Part shown: positions 32,845-43,503 of the stretch, in pieces
Layout: the number at the start of each line of letters is the position of its first letter
Position numbering within the stretch: the stretch's first letter is position 1
NCBI GenBank assembly: GCA_907163375.1
Contig: CAJQUW010005234.1
Span: forward strand, 532,501-596,500
Direction of reading: 5' to 3'
DNA from: Prostheceraeus crozeri
Taxonomy: Eukaryota; Platyhelminthes; Polycladida; Euryleptidae
DNA: 64,000 bases
Notes under the pieces: model-generated
Seen by the model: the letters and a program-made list of their open reading frames with translations, nothing else
Databases searched by the model: none
What the model was told of the DNA's origin: nothing
Program-made: the position numbers and the translations under genes

Positions 32845-35800
32845 ATGGTAAGTTGAAAATTTCTTCACTCATCTCCCTCAAACGTGTGGCTAATAGCATC
32901 TCCCTCAATTTCAGGCATCAACTTCATCACCAACGCCCTCCCTTCTCGAGGAAAATTTAGAGTTGTTGAGTCAAAGTAGGTTGTAACAATACACTGAGAC
33001 TTGAACAGAGATGATAGAATGATTTCTCTTTCAGGTGATGTGAGTTCCAGCTCAGGACTCTCGCGACAAGGCAACGAGTGGGAATGTGCCGACTGCGGAC
33101 ATATGTTTACAAGGAAGCACAGTCTCATTCGACACATCAAACAACGTGTGTGTCAACGCAAAGCGGCGTCAATCTCCGGAGGTGAAGTTGATTCTGACGA
33201 TGACATCTCCTTTCCTTGCGATTTGTGCCCTCTTTCTTTTGATAGTCACTTTCATCGATCTTCGCACAGACTTCAACACACGCATGCAAATAATCACTAC
33301 ATCAACGGTACCTCTACCATCTCCCTCATTAATGTTTCATATAATAATTTAGTACGCGACTACTGCATGGAGTCCAATACTCAAATAGTAGATTTTCCTG
33401 AGTGGCTCCTTCAAAATTCTAACATTATCGAAGCGCTCTTCAACAATTTAGACAATTTTAGAATGAAGGCGCTCATCTACCTTAAACTAAAATATATTAA
33501 GATAGATTTTCAAACGGGTCAAGTGACGGAGAGAATACAGTTTCATGTTCCTTCCTCTTCCGCAACCGAAGTTGTAGACTGCGAGTCTTGGCTAAATTTT
33601 CACATTCAATGTTTAAAATCAAATGTAGATAAATTCAATCAACGCGACAGCGCTCTCATTTTTGATGGTGTGGACTCAGCCATATTCAAAATTTCCCTAT
33701 TAGAAAGTCATGCAGCTCGAGGCACATTTAAACTACCAAAAACGTTGTATAATAAGAAAGCTGTCATCAATGTCGATTGTAAATCACAGTGTTTCAAATA
33801 TGCAGTCCTATCCATCCTTCACTATAATGATATCAACGCGAATCGAAATCATACCTATAGCTATAGACAGTGGGAGGATGAACTAGACTTTGAAGGTTGT
33901 GATAGTAACAACATGAAAATCAAAGATGTAGAAACGTTCGAAAAACATAATAAGATTAAAATTGTCGTTCACGTGTGGGAGAAGGGGTTGAAGGGTGCCC
34001 GCTATTATTCACGTTCAACTTGTTATGAACGTGTAGTCAACCTCTTATTAGTAAAACAAGATGATAGCGAGGAATGGCACTACTGTGGTATTCCCAAAAT
34101 CTCTCGCTTGTACACTCACTTGGGGCACTCTAAAAGAGGTGAACATTTTGTATGCGACCGCTGCATCCGCTCCTTTTGGAGTAAAGATAAATTTGAAACT
34201 CACTATGAATGGTGCAAGCGAGGTAAATTACAAATGGAACGCATGCCCAAAAATAAAATATTTTCACATAGGGATAATAGTGACGAATTAAGTCCCCTGC
34301 GTGTCATTTACGCAGACATAGAATGCTACATTGATGATATCATCCACAAGCCAGCAGCCATATCCTGCTATGAAGTATGGCATGACCACTTTAGGAATAG
34401 ACAAAACAAAATGCATACTTGGCAAGGTGAAGATTGCATTTCAAAATTTCTAGAATTTCTCGATAAAGCTGCTAAATTTCAACAATCATATGATTCCCAA
34501 TTGCAGCGTAAGTCACTACATATGTCAGATGAAGACAAACAGAAATTTGAAAGTTGCACATCGTGCCCCAAATGTCATAAAACGTTTGATGACGACAAAA
34601 TTAAGAAAGTGCGTGATCATGATCACATCACTGGTAAATTTAGAAACGCACACTGCTCCAAATGTAACTTTTCACTTAGGTTGAGACGTCGTGTACTACC
34701 CGACATTTTTCATAACTTTAAGGGCTATGACAGTCATATGCTCATAAAAGGAGGGTTGAGCCAGATGAAATCGTGGCAGTTTAATGTAATAGCGCAAACG
34801 AGAGAAAAATTCATGGCAATGACAGCAAAAGTACCAGTAGATAAAACTAAAGAAAATAAGACAGTCTTCTTCGAAATAAAATTTTTAGATTCATTCCAAT
34901 TCATGTCAGCGTCACTAGCTTCTCTCGTTCGTAATCTCAAGTTTCTTCCCCATAGTCAAACTTTGAAGAAACACTATCCAAACTTAACGGATGAAATAAT
35001 CACTCGCAAAGGAGTCTTTCCCTATGCGTATTTTACCTCAATGTCTAAACTAAATGAAACAACCCTTCCTTCCATTGACAAATTCCAAAACGATTTGACG
35101 GGTGAAGATTGTCCAGTAGAGGACTATGAACATGCTCAAGAGGCATGGTTAAAATTTGATTGTAAAACGTTTGGAGATTATAAGATCGCTTACTTATAAT
35201 TAGATGTCATTTTGCTGGCTGATGTCTTTCAGGAATTTCGACAAGTGGCATTAGAAGAAGACAAATTAGATCCTGTCCACTTTGTCAGTCTACCAGCCAT
35301 GTCCTTTAAATCAGCCTTTAAAATGACTGGTGAGACCATCCATCTCTTACAAGACCCGGAGATGTATAACATATTTGAGCGCGGAATACGCGGTGGTCTC
35401 ACATTTGTGAATAAACATCACATAAAATCTAAAACAGTAGGTAATGATCATATCCATCTAAAGTACTATGACCAAAATAATTTATATGGCAGTTCACTGT
35501 CTAAACCACTACCTCACTCCGAGTTTAGTTGGTTAAATCAAGATGAGCTTGCGTATTACTCCAACCCTTCAAACATTCTGAAGATTCCAGATGAAGGTGA
35601 TTGGGGATATTATTTTGAAGTGGATTTGATTTATCCAAATAGTATTAAAAATAAAACTGCTGATTTCCCACTCGCACCTGAATCTGGTGAAGTGACTGAA
35701 GATATGTTTTCACCATTCATGTAACAATTTCATAATAATTTAACAGAGTGTGGACAGCCAAGGTACAAACCATGCCGCAAACTTTTGCTCACCCAATATG

Positions 35801-36822
35801 ATAAGAAAAATTAACTCGTACACTTCTGCATACTAAAATTCTATTTAGAAATGGGCATGCTTCTAAAGTCAGTTCACCGCATTATCAAATTTAGACAGAA
35901 AACCTTCCTCAAACCCTACATAGATAGTAACAGTCAAAAACGTGCACTCGCCCAAAATAATTTTGAAAAGGATTTTTATAAATATAAGAATAACAGTCTT
36001 TTCGGAAAGATCATGGAAGATGTTAGAAAACGTATGAACTACAAACTAGTCGTTGATGAACAAAAATATCACAAATTGACCTCATCACCTCTTTTCATTG
36101 ATAGAGACATCATCGATGAGGATCTTGTAGGTGTTAAAATGATAAAATCAGAAGTTGAGTTGTGCAAACCCATCTATATTGGGCAAGCCGTTTTAGATTA
36201 TTCCAAGCTTGAAATGTATCAACTCTTCTACAAAATATTAAAACCATGCCCTCTCGTAAAAGAGGTTCGCTTGCTGGGTGGTGATACAGATAGTTTCTTT
36301 TTAGGAATTACCACTCAAAAAACTTTAAATTTTAATGAAGTAGGTAAGTCATTAGAAAAATATTTCGATACATCTAACTACAATCCCACTCATCCACTCT
36401 ATTCCATACAGAATAAAGCCAAACTTGGTTGTTTTAAGGATGAAACAGCAGGAAAGGAAATAGATAAAATGATTCTCCTCCGTCCTAAAATGTATTCCAT
36501 GAAATTAAAAGAATGTGCAGATAGTATTAAGCGTGCTAAAGGTATATCAAAATCCATTGTTCACAAAATGAAACATCGGTCCTATAAGAAGGCCTATAAA
36601 AATAAAACTATAACGTTTGTCAATATGACAATCTTAAAATCTCAAGTTCATACTGTGAAAACGCACACGTTCAAGAAACGAGCGCTTTCAGCATGGGAGG
36701 ATAAGAGGTGTTGGATAGGACATAACACATCTCTTCCACATGGACATCCTGACACAAACATACCTCCACCCAAAAGAATAAAACTCACGCTACCACATTC
36801 AGGAGATGTATTGACATAATCA
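32845..36822 (+). pseudogene. polB: Polinton protein-primed family B DNA polymerase region, broken
   Basis: This is the replicative polymerase of the element. Parts in order: an ATG-only leader exon and a short second exon with good splice signals, C2H2 zinc fingers, a Cys-protease-like segment (KSQCFKYAVLSILHY), the exonuclease motif YADIEC, an endonuclease-VII-like Cys/His insertion (CPKC ... DHDHITGKF ... HCSKCN), FHNFKGYDSH, the palm region with YDQNNLYGS, and the catalytic motif GGDTDSFF. This order is that of metazoan Polinton polymerases. The region is interrupted about two or three times and is treated as a fossil. Shared polyadenylation signals lie just downstream (36970-36984). Confidence 0.92.
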
Positions 36823-36969
36823 ACTTTAACTCAGTATTTTGATGTTGCTTTTTGTAGATATACATGGTTGTTTTATGTATCGCATGAGATCGTTTCTTCC
36901 TTGTGAATATATGCCTACAGTCAGCCCATTCCCCCTTTATCTGTGAAAAGACTTTTTCATACACATATT

Positions 36970-36984
36970 TTTATTTCAATAAAC
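36970..36984. terminator. Back-to-back polyadenylation signals between convergent Polinton genes
   Basis: TTTTTATTTCAATAAAC contains AATAAA on the plus strand (36979-36984) and its inverse TTTATT a few bases before it, serving the polymerase from the left and the structural-type gene from the right. Confidence 0.65.
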
Positions 36985-36998
36985 ATATCACAATGACT

Positions 36999-38550
36999 TC
37001 ACTTTGTTTTCCGAAACACTAAAGTTACGAGGGATTTAGTATCTTTCACATGGATGCACTCTTGTAAACCATTGGTAATTTTGATAGCAATAGAGGGTAT
37101 AGTTTGTTTGACGACGGGATGATAGAAAATAGATTCAAACATCTTCTCGACTATTCCATATGAAGCGTCTTTATCATGAATGAAATCACGTAAAATGTAT
37201 TCTTTTTTCTCACCAACAGAAATAGGAAGAATCAAATCACTTTGAATGTAAAGGTGCTGTTCATGTTTATCAAGTGTCATTGGTGTTTCTATACCAATCG
37301 TATGCGCAGCAGTAAACACAGTTTGTAGCATTGAAAAACCAAAGAGTTTTTTTCAAATTTTTACTCAATTGACATTGAATGTCATCACCCAGTTTCAGAA
37401 CAACGCGTTGATTTTTAATTGAAAACGAAATGTGGTGTGTCTTTACATCATATTTACTTTTCATCACATGCTTCAACTTCTGTTGTATATAAGGATTTAC
37501 TACATGAATGAAGCTTTCAACTGTATGATATAGACGCGGCATTATATTGATAGCAACTTTAGATTCTTCATAAGACTGGTAAATTTTCTTGATGCGATCA
37601 CCATAGATGTCCACCCACCATTCATCATTAACTGAATCAGCTTTAGTGTGATATTCATGAGAAGCATACACCAGACCGCTTCCAATAATAGGGGTTAGAT
37701 GTCTTACAAAATGGCGCAAGGTTGGAGAGAAATAAACTGTAAGTTTGTCATTATATTTCTGAATAACCAACTTATTTTTGTCCGCCATAATTTTCTCTCC
37801 ATACTTCTTACCCACAGTCTCATTCCATCGTTTTACTAACTCAATAAGTGATAAAGGCTGAACACCACGCTTTTTCAAAATGATGCGTTCTTCGCATTCT
37901 ACAACATCTTCATCAAATATTTTAAATTTATAATGAAATTTGTTAATTCGATTTGAATAAACTTTTTTAACATTTGCAGTAGCAATTGACGTTAGATGTA
38001 GCCCATGACCAAAACCGAGATGTGGATAGAATTCATTATCCAACCTCAGTGTAAGACCTTTAGTAAAAGAATGAAAGCGAAGGAACTGTCTCCCACTCCA
38101 ATGATAGATAGTAAACTCATAAACTTTCTGATCCTTATTCTTCATGATGGAAGTATTACCACTGTTGAATGCCTTAATAATTTTCTCATTCCCAAATGGA
38201 CCATACTAATCTGATTTTATCTGAATACATTCATAGTTCCACTTTCCGTCTGACGTTAAATTGTATGGGAACTGGAATGCATTATTCATCGTTATTCCAT
38301 CATGGGTGCAAGGAGTCAATATCATTTCTTCCAAATCATTCACATTCTGAATATTGCTATCATAGCAAATACTAGAAACGCCAACCTCCCATTCATCTTC
38401 TAAATGTAGTGGGCGATTTAATTCTACTCGATAGTCTGATGGTTTATTTTTGGGAAATTTATTCATAGAAGCATTACTGGGCAAGTAGATTAGAAACGAG
38501 TCCTTATTTTCACTTTCCATATTATTCACATTGGAAAAATATATTAGCAT
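36999..38550 (-). pseudogene. Polinton structural-type gene, tandem copy A, broken
   Basis: The N-terminal part carries FLIYLPSNASMNKFPKNKPS and HLEDEWEVGVSSI, the signature opening of a protein found in most animal Polintons. Later parts match copy B next door: a Y-x-x-x-D-x-V-like middle, then YIQSDL, IPSIAIKITNG and a final beta strand ending VFRK. Such proteins are thought to be virion components, though their exact role is not settled. Compared with copy B the two are highly diverged, so the duplication is old. The gene has about two breaks. Confidence 0.75.
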
Positions 38551-38559
38551 ACTTTTGCA

Positions 38560-39957
38560 TTAACTCTTCATTCGGAAATGGAGTGTGATACTTGTCACAG
38601 CATCTTTATGAAAAGGAATCAACGCACCAGCATCGTCATAAATTGCAATATCAATTTGTGGGATGTAGTTTGACTTCAGCTTTGTATAATGCACTTTCTT
38701 GAAAGTATGCTCAAATAAAATACTGCAGCTTTTTGGCTGGTATGGTATCATTGCTAGCAATGGAGCTTCAACATCTTCCACACGTACATCTTCACCAATA
38801 TTGGAATATATCTGAAAATAGTTAATACGACGCGATAGTGACATGTCTGCGCTAGCTTTGGTTACAGTACCACTTTTAAAGATATTTTGATCAAAACCCA
38901 AAATGTCCATTAGAGTTTTATCCATAATTAGTTCAATACCTTTTCCACTTATAGTGAGAGACAAAACACCTTCTTTTTCAGAAAATGAAATTTGTTGGTC
39001 ATTAATCACTTCATTTAAATAATCTACAACCAATTTAACTGAAGTAATAATGCGAGGCATCAACACTCTTGTTTCATGTAAGATACCACCTAAAGGCTCT
39101 ACACACTTTCTGTATAAAGATACGGTCCATTCTGTGTCAAATTGATTTGACCTTTCACATGGTAAATGTTGCATATCAAATTTTCCATGAGCAGCTGCAG
39201 AACGATGTCGTAAGAACTGATGAAAATCTTTTGAACAAACTAATACTAGATCATCATCATTTAATTTACTTATTGCAATATGATTAGATGATTTGATATA
39301 AGTCAATGTTGCCACTTGTTTACCATCAACTCGAAGGAGATAATCAAATTTCTTCAATAATGTTTCAGGAGTCATGTTTGTCTTTCTTGGCTTAATCACA
39401 ATCTTCTTCACCAACGTCTTCTCATTTTTTGGAATAAGATCTACATAATAAGCTTTCTCTCGATATATTAACTGTTTATGACCACTTGGGTGGTAACTAA
39501 CGTTATAATTATCATAGCTTGTTAAGGCGCTAGCGAGGTAACCTAAATCATTTCTTAAACTTGGACTTAAACCAACAATCCAATCTTTCTCAACTACATG
39601 ATGTACATAATTATGATCATCATTGTGCGGAGTAAATTGGACAATATGTTTACACGCTTTATTCAAGAAATCATATATAAACTTTTTACATGATAAGAGA
39701 TCTTTCTTTGACCACTATGGAATGTATACTCGGCAGCCCTTTTCACATTGGTAAGCAGCTGTGCGTCTCATATTAATAGTCATCACCTCATGATCAAAAG
39801 TATAGACACAGTTGCTATGAACAAGTTGAGTGACACCCACTTCCCACTTTCCATTTAGCTGTTGTGCATGATCAATGGGAGTAGAAAAGAGTGCGGCTCG
39901 ATTACTAGCAAATTTATTTGCAGCCGCATTGCTAAGCAAAATATGATAAAACGACAT
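38560..39957 (-). pseudogene. Polinton structural-type gene, tandem copy B, broken
   Basis: It opens with MSFYHILLSNAAANKFASNR and QLNGKWEVGVTQLVHSN, matching the start of copy A. It closes with FQIYSNIGEDVRVEDVEAPL, YIPQIDIAIYDDAGALIPF and TLHFRMK, the typical end of this Polinton family (a beta-rich D-D-x-G strand and LHFR tail). Copy B is closer to the family consensus than copy A. It has about one break. Confidence 0.78.
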
Positions 39958-39980
39958 TTTGATATTGCTGATCTGCGACT

Positions 39981-40349
39981 TTGCATAACATCATGAAGAC
40001 TTGGATTTTGGACTCTCTACAATATATCAGAGTTGATCGTAATAGAAACGTACATTTCAAAAATTCTCATGGTCATACATCAAGAGGTATTACATTAACA
40101 TGGCGACAATTTGTCAACCTCAATGATATCATGAGGGATTTGGAATATTTTGAAACATTAAGATTCATCTCCTTGGGTGATCAAGTTTGGCTTCAACATT
40201 ACAGAAATGAAATTCAAATCTGCCATTCTCATTCCGCAAACTGTTTCTCATTTCGCAAATACAATTGGGAGAAGTATAGAAGATACATACATGGCTCCAT
40301 CATGACATTTATTCGTCGTGAGTTCATCGCCCTAGTATGCAAATCTTAA
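39981..40349 (+). CDS. PC4-like double-domain protein, tandem copy 1 (Polinton)
   Basis: 122 residues that read as two halves of one fold. The first half is YIRVDRNRNVHF followed by SRGITLTWRQFVNLNDIMRD. The second is VWLQHYRNEIQICHS followed by FSFRKYNWEKYRRYIHGSI. The pattern of beta strands, then R/K-G-I-S/T-L-x-x-x-Q-F/W-x-x-L-x-x-x-I, is that of the PC4/Sub1 single-strand-binding coactivator domain (KGISLNPEQW in cellular PC4). The gene starts close to the divergent structural-type gene and is followed at once by a second, similar copy. A role in transcription or in handling single-stranded DNA during replication is inferred. It looks whole. Confidence 0.5.
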   Translation: MHNIMKTWILDSLQYIRVDRNRNVHFKNSHGHTSRGITLTWRQFVNLNDIMRDLEYFETLRFISLGDQVWLQHYRNEIQICHSHSANCFSFRKYNWEKYRRYIHGSIMTFIRREFIALVCKS

Positions 40350-40371
40350 TCAGACATGACTACCACGCACC

Positions 40372-41022
40372 ATGAGTTGGAAATTAGATTCCCTACAACG
40401 TATTGAAACGGATCATGATCGAAACGTCTATTTCAAAGATTCAACTGGAAATGTGAGAAGAGAGTTTGCTTTATCTCATCGTCATTTTTAATCTCTACAT
40501 CATATCATGAAGGATTTGAAATACTTCTATATGAAAAGACATTCACGTATTGGAAATCGCATCTGGTTGCGCGTCAACAAACGGCGAATTCAACTCTATC
40601 ATTCCAAACTCCATACTAACTTCACATTTCATCAAGGTAGTTGGGAAAAGTATAAAAGGAAGGTACATCGCTCAATTTACTCATTTTTTCATCATGAAGC
40701 GCCATCGCTACACCATCGTCAACATTCTACGTCGCTTCAGACTCTACACCAAAATCGATCTCACAACATTACACCAACACCTTCCAAACAGCAAGTATTA
40801 CCCGGGCCGTCCTCAAATGTTAGTGGTGAAGATGAACAATTCACGGAATCTTCAACTCTTCCCAAATGGGACTGTACAGATTCTCGGCGCCCTTTCTCAT
40901 TCATCGGCGCAGTCAATGCGCTTAGAGCTACAGAGACTAATACGTCGGATATGGAAGAGGGAGAGGTGTGTGATGTCGAATCTGACTGTGGACAATATGG
41001 TGATCTCTACTCAATTGAGTGA
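40372..41022 (+). pseudogene. PC4-like protein, tandem copy 2 with C-terminal extension, broken
   Basis: It begins like copy 1 (SWKLDSLQRIETDHDRNVYF) and repeats the two-half layout (IMKDLKYFYMKRHSRIG, then FTFHQGSWEKYKRKVHRSIY). It then carries a Ser/Pro/Thr-rich tail with TPTPSKQQVLPGPSSNVSGE and an acidic end (DMEEGEVCDVESD). The tail region overlaps, in another frame, the start of the TBP-like gene (from 40694). About one break is present, so it is treated as a fossil. Confidence 0.5.
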
Positions 41023-41239
41023 AAGTGTATCATTTTTGAAGATTCGTACCAGCAGTTACAATTTGTGTTATGAACCCGAACTTTTTCCTGCAGCTCTCAT
41101 TAGTTGTTGGTTACCTGTGCATGTTGCAATCTTTCATAATAGTAAAGTGATTATTACTGGACTAAAATCTCATGTACAAGCAAATGTGATCCTAGACTAT
41201 CTCATCGAGTATGTACGTACCCAGCGCATTGTAAAATAA
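40694..41239 (+). CDS. TATA-binding-protein-like protein encoded by the Polinton
   Basis: 181 residues, the size of a bare TBP core. I start at MKRHRYTIVNILRRFRLYTK since similarity begins here. Repeat 1: KIDLTTLHQHLPNSKYYPGR, then LVVKM, LQLFPNGTVQILGALS. Repeat 2: LTVDNMV, then YEPELFPAALI, HVAIFHNSKVIITGLKSH and a final helix. These align with TBP segments [39 protein letters not shown] and IFVSGKVVLTGAK. Three of the four DNA-kinking Phe positions are kept (F56, F131, F147); the fourth is replaced in the GRPQM segment. Both saddle halves are complete. The stop overlaps AATAAA (41235-41240). The inferred role is directing host RNA polymerase II to the TATA boxes of the element. It looks whole. 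Confidence 0.82.
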   Translation: MKRHRYTIVNILRRFRLYTKIDLTTLHQHLPNSKYYPGRPQMLVVKMNNSRNLQLFPNGTVQILGALSHSSAQSMRLELQRLIRRIWKRERCVMSNLTVDNMVISTQLSESVSFLKIRTSSYNLCYEPELFPAALISCWLPVHVAIFHNSKVIITGLKSHVQANVILDYLIEYVRTQRIVK

Positions 41240-41265
41240 AAAACAATTTTTCCAACATGATGTTT

Positions 41266-41727
41266 TTATTTCAAATCATGATAGAACTTACAAATCATTT
41301 TTTCATTAGAGGAAGGATTACATGAAAAGTTTTGAATAACAGATACAAATCGAGATACATGTAAACGTTTTAAGATGAAGTACAGTACAAAAGCACCACA
41401 CGTTGATGAAAGTGGATGTTGTAGTATGCGTTCATTTCGCTGATATTGACGCGTATGTTTTCTCAACCACTGCTGTGTTGGTATATTTGGAGGTTGAGCA
41501 AGAGAGTCAAATAGTTCACCACGTCGGTCTTCTCCAATAAAGATCGCTTTCCAATGCTCACCACCTAAATTCTGCGAATGAGTGTTTAGCACAATAAAGA
41601 TGGGATAGTGATTTACTGCAGGTGGTAAGGTATCGAGCGAATAGACATTATCGAAAGCTTTCAACGTCGCTTCGTCTGCATTACGCTGTACTTTAGTTTT
41701 AATATCGTCAGCAGTCAACCAACTCAT
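41266..41727 (-). CDS. Polinton adenain-like cysteine protease
   Basis: 153 residues, matching the usual Polinton protease. Catalytic residues seen: H58 in GGEHWKAIF, D74 in ELFDSL, Q103 in ILQHP and C110 in SSTCGAFVLYF, the His-Asp-Gln-Cys set of the adenovirus protease family. It would process virion proteins. Its start codon overlaps the stop of the capsid gene by one base (TAATG), so the pair is translated or spliced from one block. Its stop overlaps a minus-strand AATAAA (41265-41270). The frame looks whole. Confidence 0.9.
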   Translation of the reverse strand: MSWLTADDIKTKVQRNADEATLKAFDNVYSLDTLPPAVNHYPIFIVLNTHSQNLGGEHWKAIFIGEDRRGELFDSLAQPPNIPTQQWLRKHTRQYQRNERILQHPLSSTCGAFVLYFILKRLHVSRFVSVIQNFSCNPSSNEKMICKFYHDLK

Positions 41728-43004
41728 TAACGATTATACTGAAGAATCACGTCACGATACTTTGTAATTTCAATATTTGAATCGAAGACTGCATAAATTA
41801 ATACATTGATCGTCTCAGGTAGTGTTCTTTTGAACGTCAAATCCAAACGAATATTATGAGGCACGTTCGCTTGACGATAGGGTGCACTAATATCGCTGTC
41901 AGCAGTCAAATCAAATGCATAAATAGTATATCCACTCTTAAACTCTTTCATAGTCAGTCCGTTGGTGTCATCCGTATTGTAAAAGCCAAAGACATCCATA
42001 AAATCAACATAACTGCGCATAAATTTATCCGAAGCAAAATCTGGTTTGTAGGGTGGACCAGGATGACTCACACCATTTACACGTAAAGCAATTTCACTTA
42101 ACTGATTGTGTTTAAAATTGAAAGGATTCTTCTTTATATTACCATTAAATGCATCATTTTCAACCATTGCCACCATGAGGAGCTTCGGTGCTTCCGATGG
42201 AAAGAGGCCATCTTTCATGAAACTCTTTTGATCTTTCGGAATTGAAAAGGTGAGAAGCTTTGTATGCTGAATGGGGTAAATGGCATTTTGGCGGTTAAGA
42301 CCTTCAGCATGCCCTCTAATGACACTTGGATTCGGTACTACTCGACAAATGTAAAGTGCAATATCTTCCACATGAATTCTAAAATTTTCAACTTTAGCAA
42401 ATGCATTCAGCGCAAATTCAGGCTTATTCAATGTCAGCTTGAGTCGCATGCTGGTATTACAGAGTAAAAACTTTGACTGTCTAAAGAAGTCTAAATTCAG
42501 CGGACCATATAGCTGACATACTTTACTATCTTTAATCATAGCAGATCGCTTTACAAAGCCACTGTTTGTTTCAGCATCAAATTTTCCTGCTTCATCTCTG
42601 TACCATCCCATGGCTTCCATATGACTTTTTTGTGCTGCTGGATGAAACTGTGATACATGATTGAAATATGATTTATAGGGATAATCGCTTTGACCACCTT
42701 CCACCTGCTGCTCTCTAATCGTTAGAGAAACATCGCGAAGTAATGTAGTCAATGGTAAACTGTTCAGTCCAACTTTATGTGTATCGTCAATAGCATTTCC
42801 ATCTGCTTGCTGAATTCTAAACCTCAAATCAACCATCGCATAACTCAAATCCATGTAGTCATCACTACCACCAGGAATAACAAATTCAATGGGGCCAGCA
42901 TTCTCAGCTGCTCGAGGATGATAATCTACAATACTTGAACTAAGAATATCTGTCTGTATGGCTTGTTGATCAAACAAACAAAACCCGGAAGTTTTACACT
43001 CCAT
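41727..43004 (-). CDS. Polinton major capsid protein (double jelly-roll)
   Basis: 425 residues. The segment DYHPRAAENAGPIEFVIPGG and SDDYMDLSYAMVDLRFRI is the recognisable start of animal Polinton major capsid proteins (often annotated only as uncharacterised F54H12.2-like). It is followed by SLPLTTLLRDVSLTIREQQV and PYKSYFNHV, and the C-terminal jelly roll with FKRTLPETINVLIYAVFDS. The length is a little under the commonest range, but both halves are present. The gene sits between the basic core-type gene and the protease in the conserved virion block. The frame looks whole. Confidence 0.9.
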   Translation of the reverse strand: MECKTSGFCLFDQQAIQTDILSSSIVDYHPRAAENAGPIEFVIPGGSDDYMDLSYAMVDLRFRIQQADGNAIDDTHKVGLNSLPLTTLLRDVSLTIREQQVEGGQSDYPYKSYFNHVSQFHPAAQKSHMEAMGWYRDEAGKFDAETNSGFVKRSAMIKDSKVCQLYGPLNLDFFRQSKFLLCNTSMRLKLTLNKPEFALNAFAKVENFRIHVEDIALYICRVVPNPSVIRGHAEGLNRQNAIYPIQHTKLLTFSIPKDQKSFMKDGLFPSEAPKLLMVAMVENDAFNGNIKKNPFNFKHNQLSEIALRVNGVSHPGPPYKPDFASDKFMRSYVDFMDVFGFYNTDDTNGLTMKEFKSGYTIYAFDLTADSDISAPYRQANVPHNIRLDLTFKRTLPETINVLIYAVFDSNIEITKYRDVILQYNR

Positions 43005-43006
43005 GA

Positions 43007-43462
43007 TTAGAAGTTATGGCAGCGTCGTCGTTTAGCGCCTGATGAATGATTAGAGCCTCTGCGACGTTTGCGTGAATGCCTTTTGACTGAAGATCGCACC
43101 TTACCAGCTCCGCGAAGTTTCCTTCTTCCTTTATTCATTCGTTTAGGCGATTTCTTTCCTTGAGTAACACCAGCAAAGGTCTGCTTCAATGTTTTTAAAC
43201 CGCGTTCCTTCCCACGATTCAACAAACTGCTCTTAAAACTTCTACCTCTGGAAAGATCACTAGCAACATCACCAGCAAAGCCAACGGCATTACTTAAAAC
43301 ATTTCGTTTTAAAGATCTTCCGACATTGGATATGAGAGGTGCTACAACAGATTTCAGTGCACCAAGTATGCTACCTCCACGTTGGCGGCGAGCGCCGCTG
43401 TAAATTTGTCCTCCACCACTTACATAGGAGGGTCGTGAATAAAATGAGGCAGTTGGATTCAT
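43007..43462 (-). CDS. Basic, glycine-rich Polinton virion protein
   Basis: 151 residues. The N-terminus has a Tyr/Gly-rich head (SYVSGGGQIYSGARRQRGGS) and an amphipathic GALKSVVAPLISNVG stretch. The C-terminal third is strongly basic (RRKLRGAGKVRSSVKRHSR). This profile matches the small basic proteins of Polintons compared with adenovirus core or pVI-type proteins: DNA condensation or membrane disruption are the suggested roles. It lies two bases downstream-to-upstream of the capsid gene in the minus-strand virion block. It looks whole. Confidence 0.7.
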   Translation of the reverse strand: MNPTASFYSRPSYVSGGGQIYSGARRQRGGSILGALKSVVAPLISNVGRSLKRNVLSNAVGFAGDVASDLSRGRSFKSSLLNRGKERGLKTLKQTFAGVTQGKKSPKRMNKGRRKLRGAGKVRSSVKRHSRKRRRGSNHSSGAKRRRCHNF

Positions 43463-43503
43463 AGCTCAAACCCTAAACATTGTTAGTTACAACTTTGCAT
43501 GAA

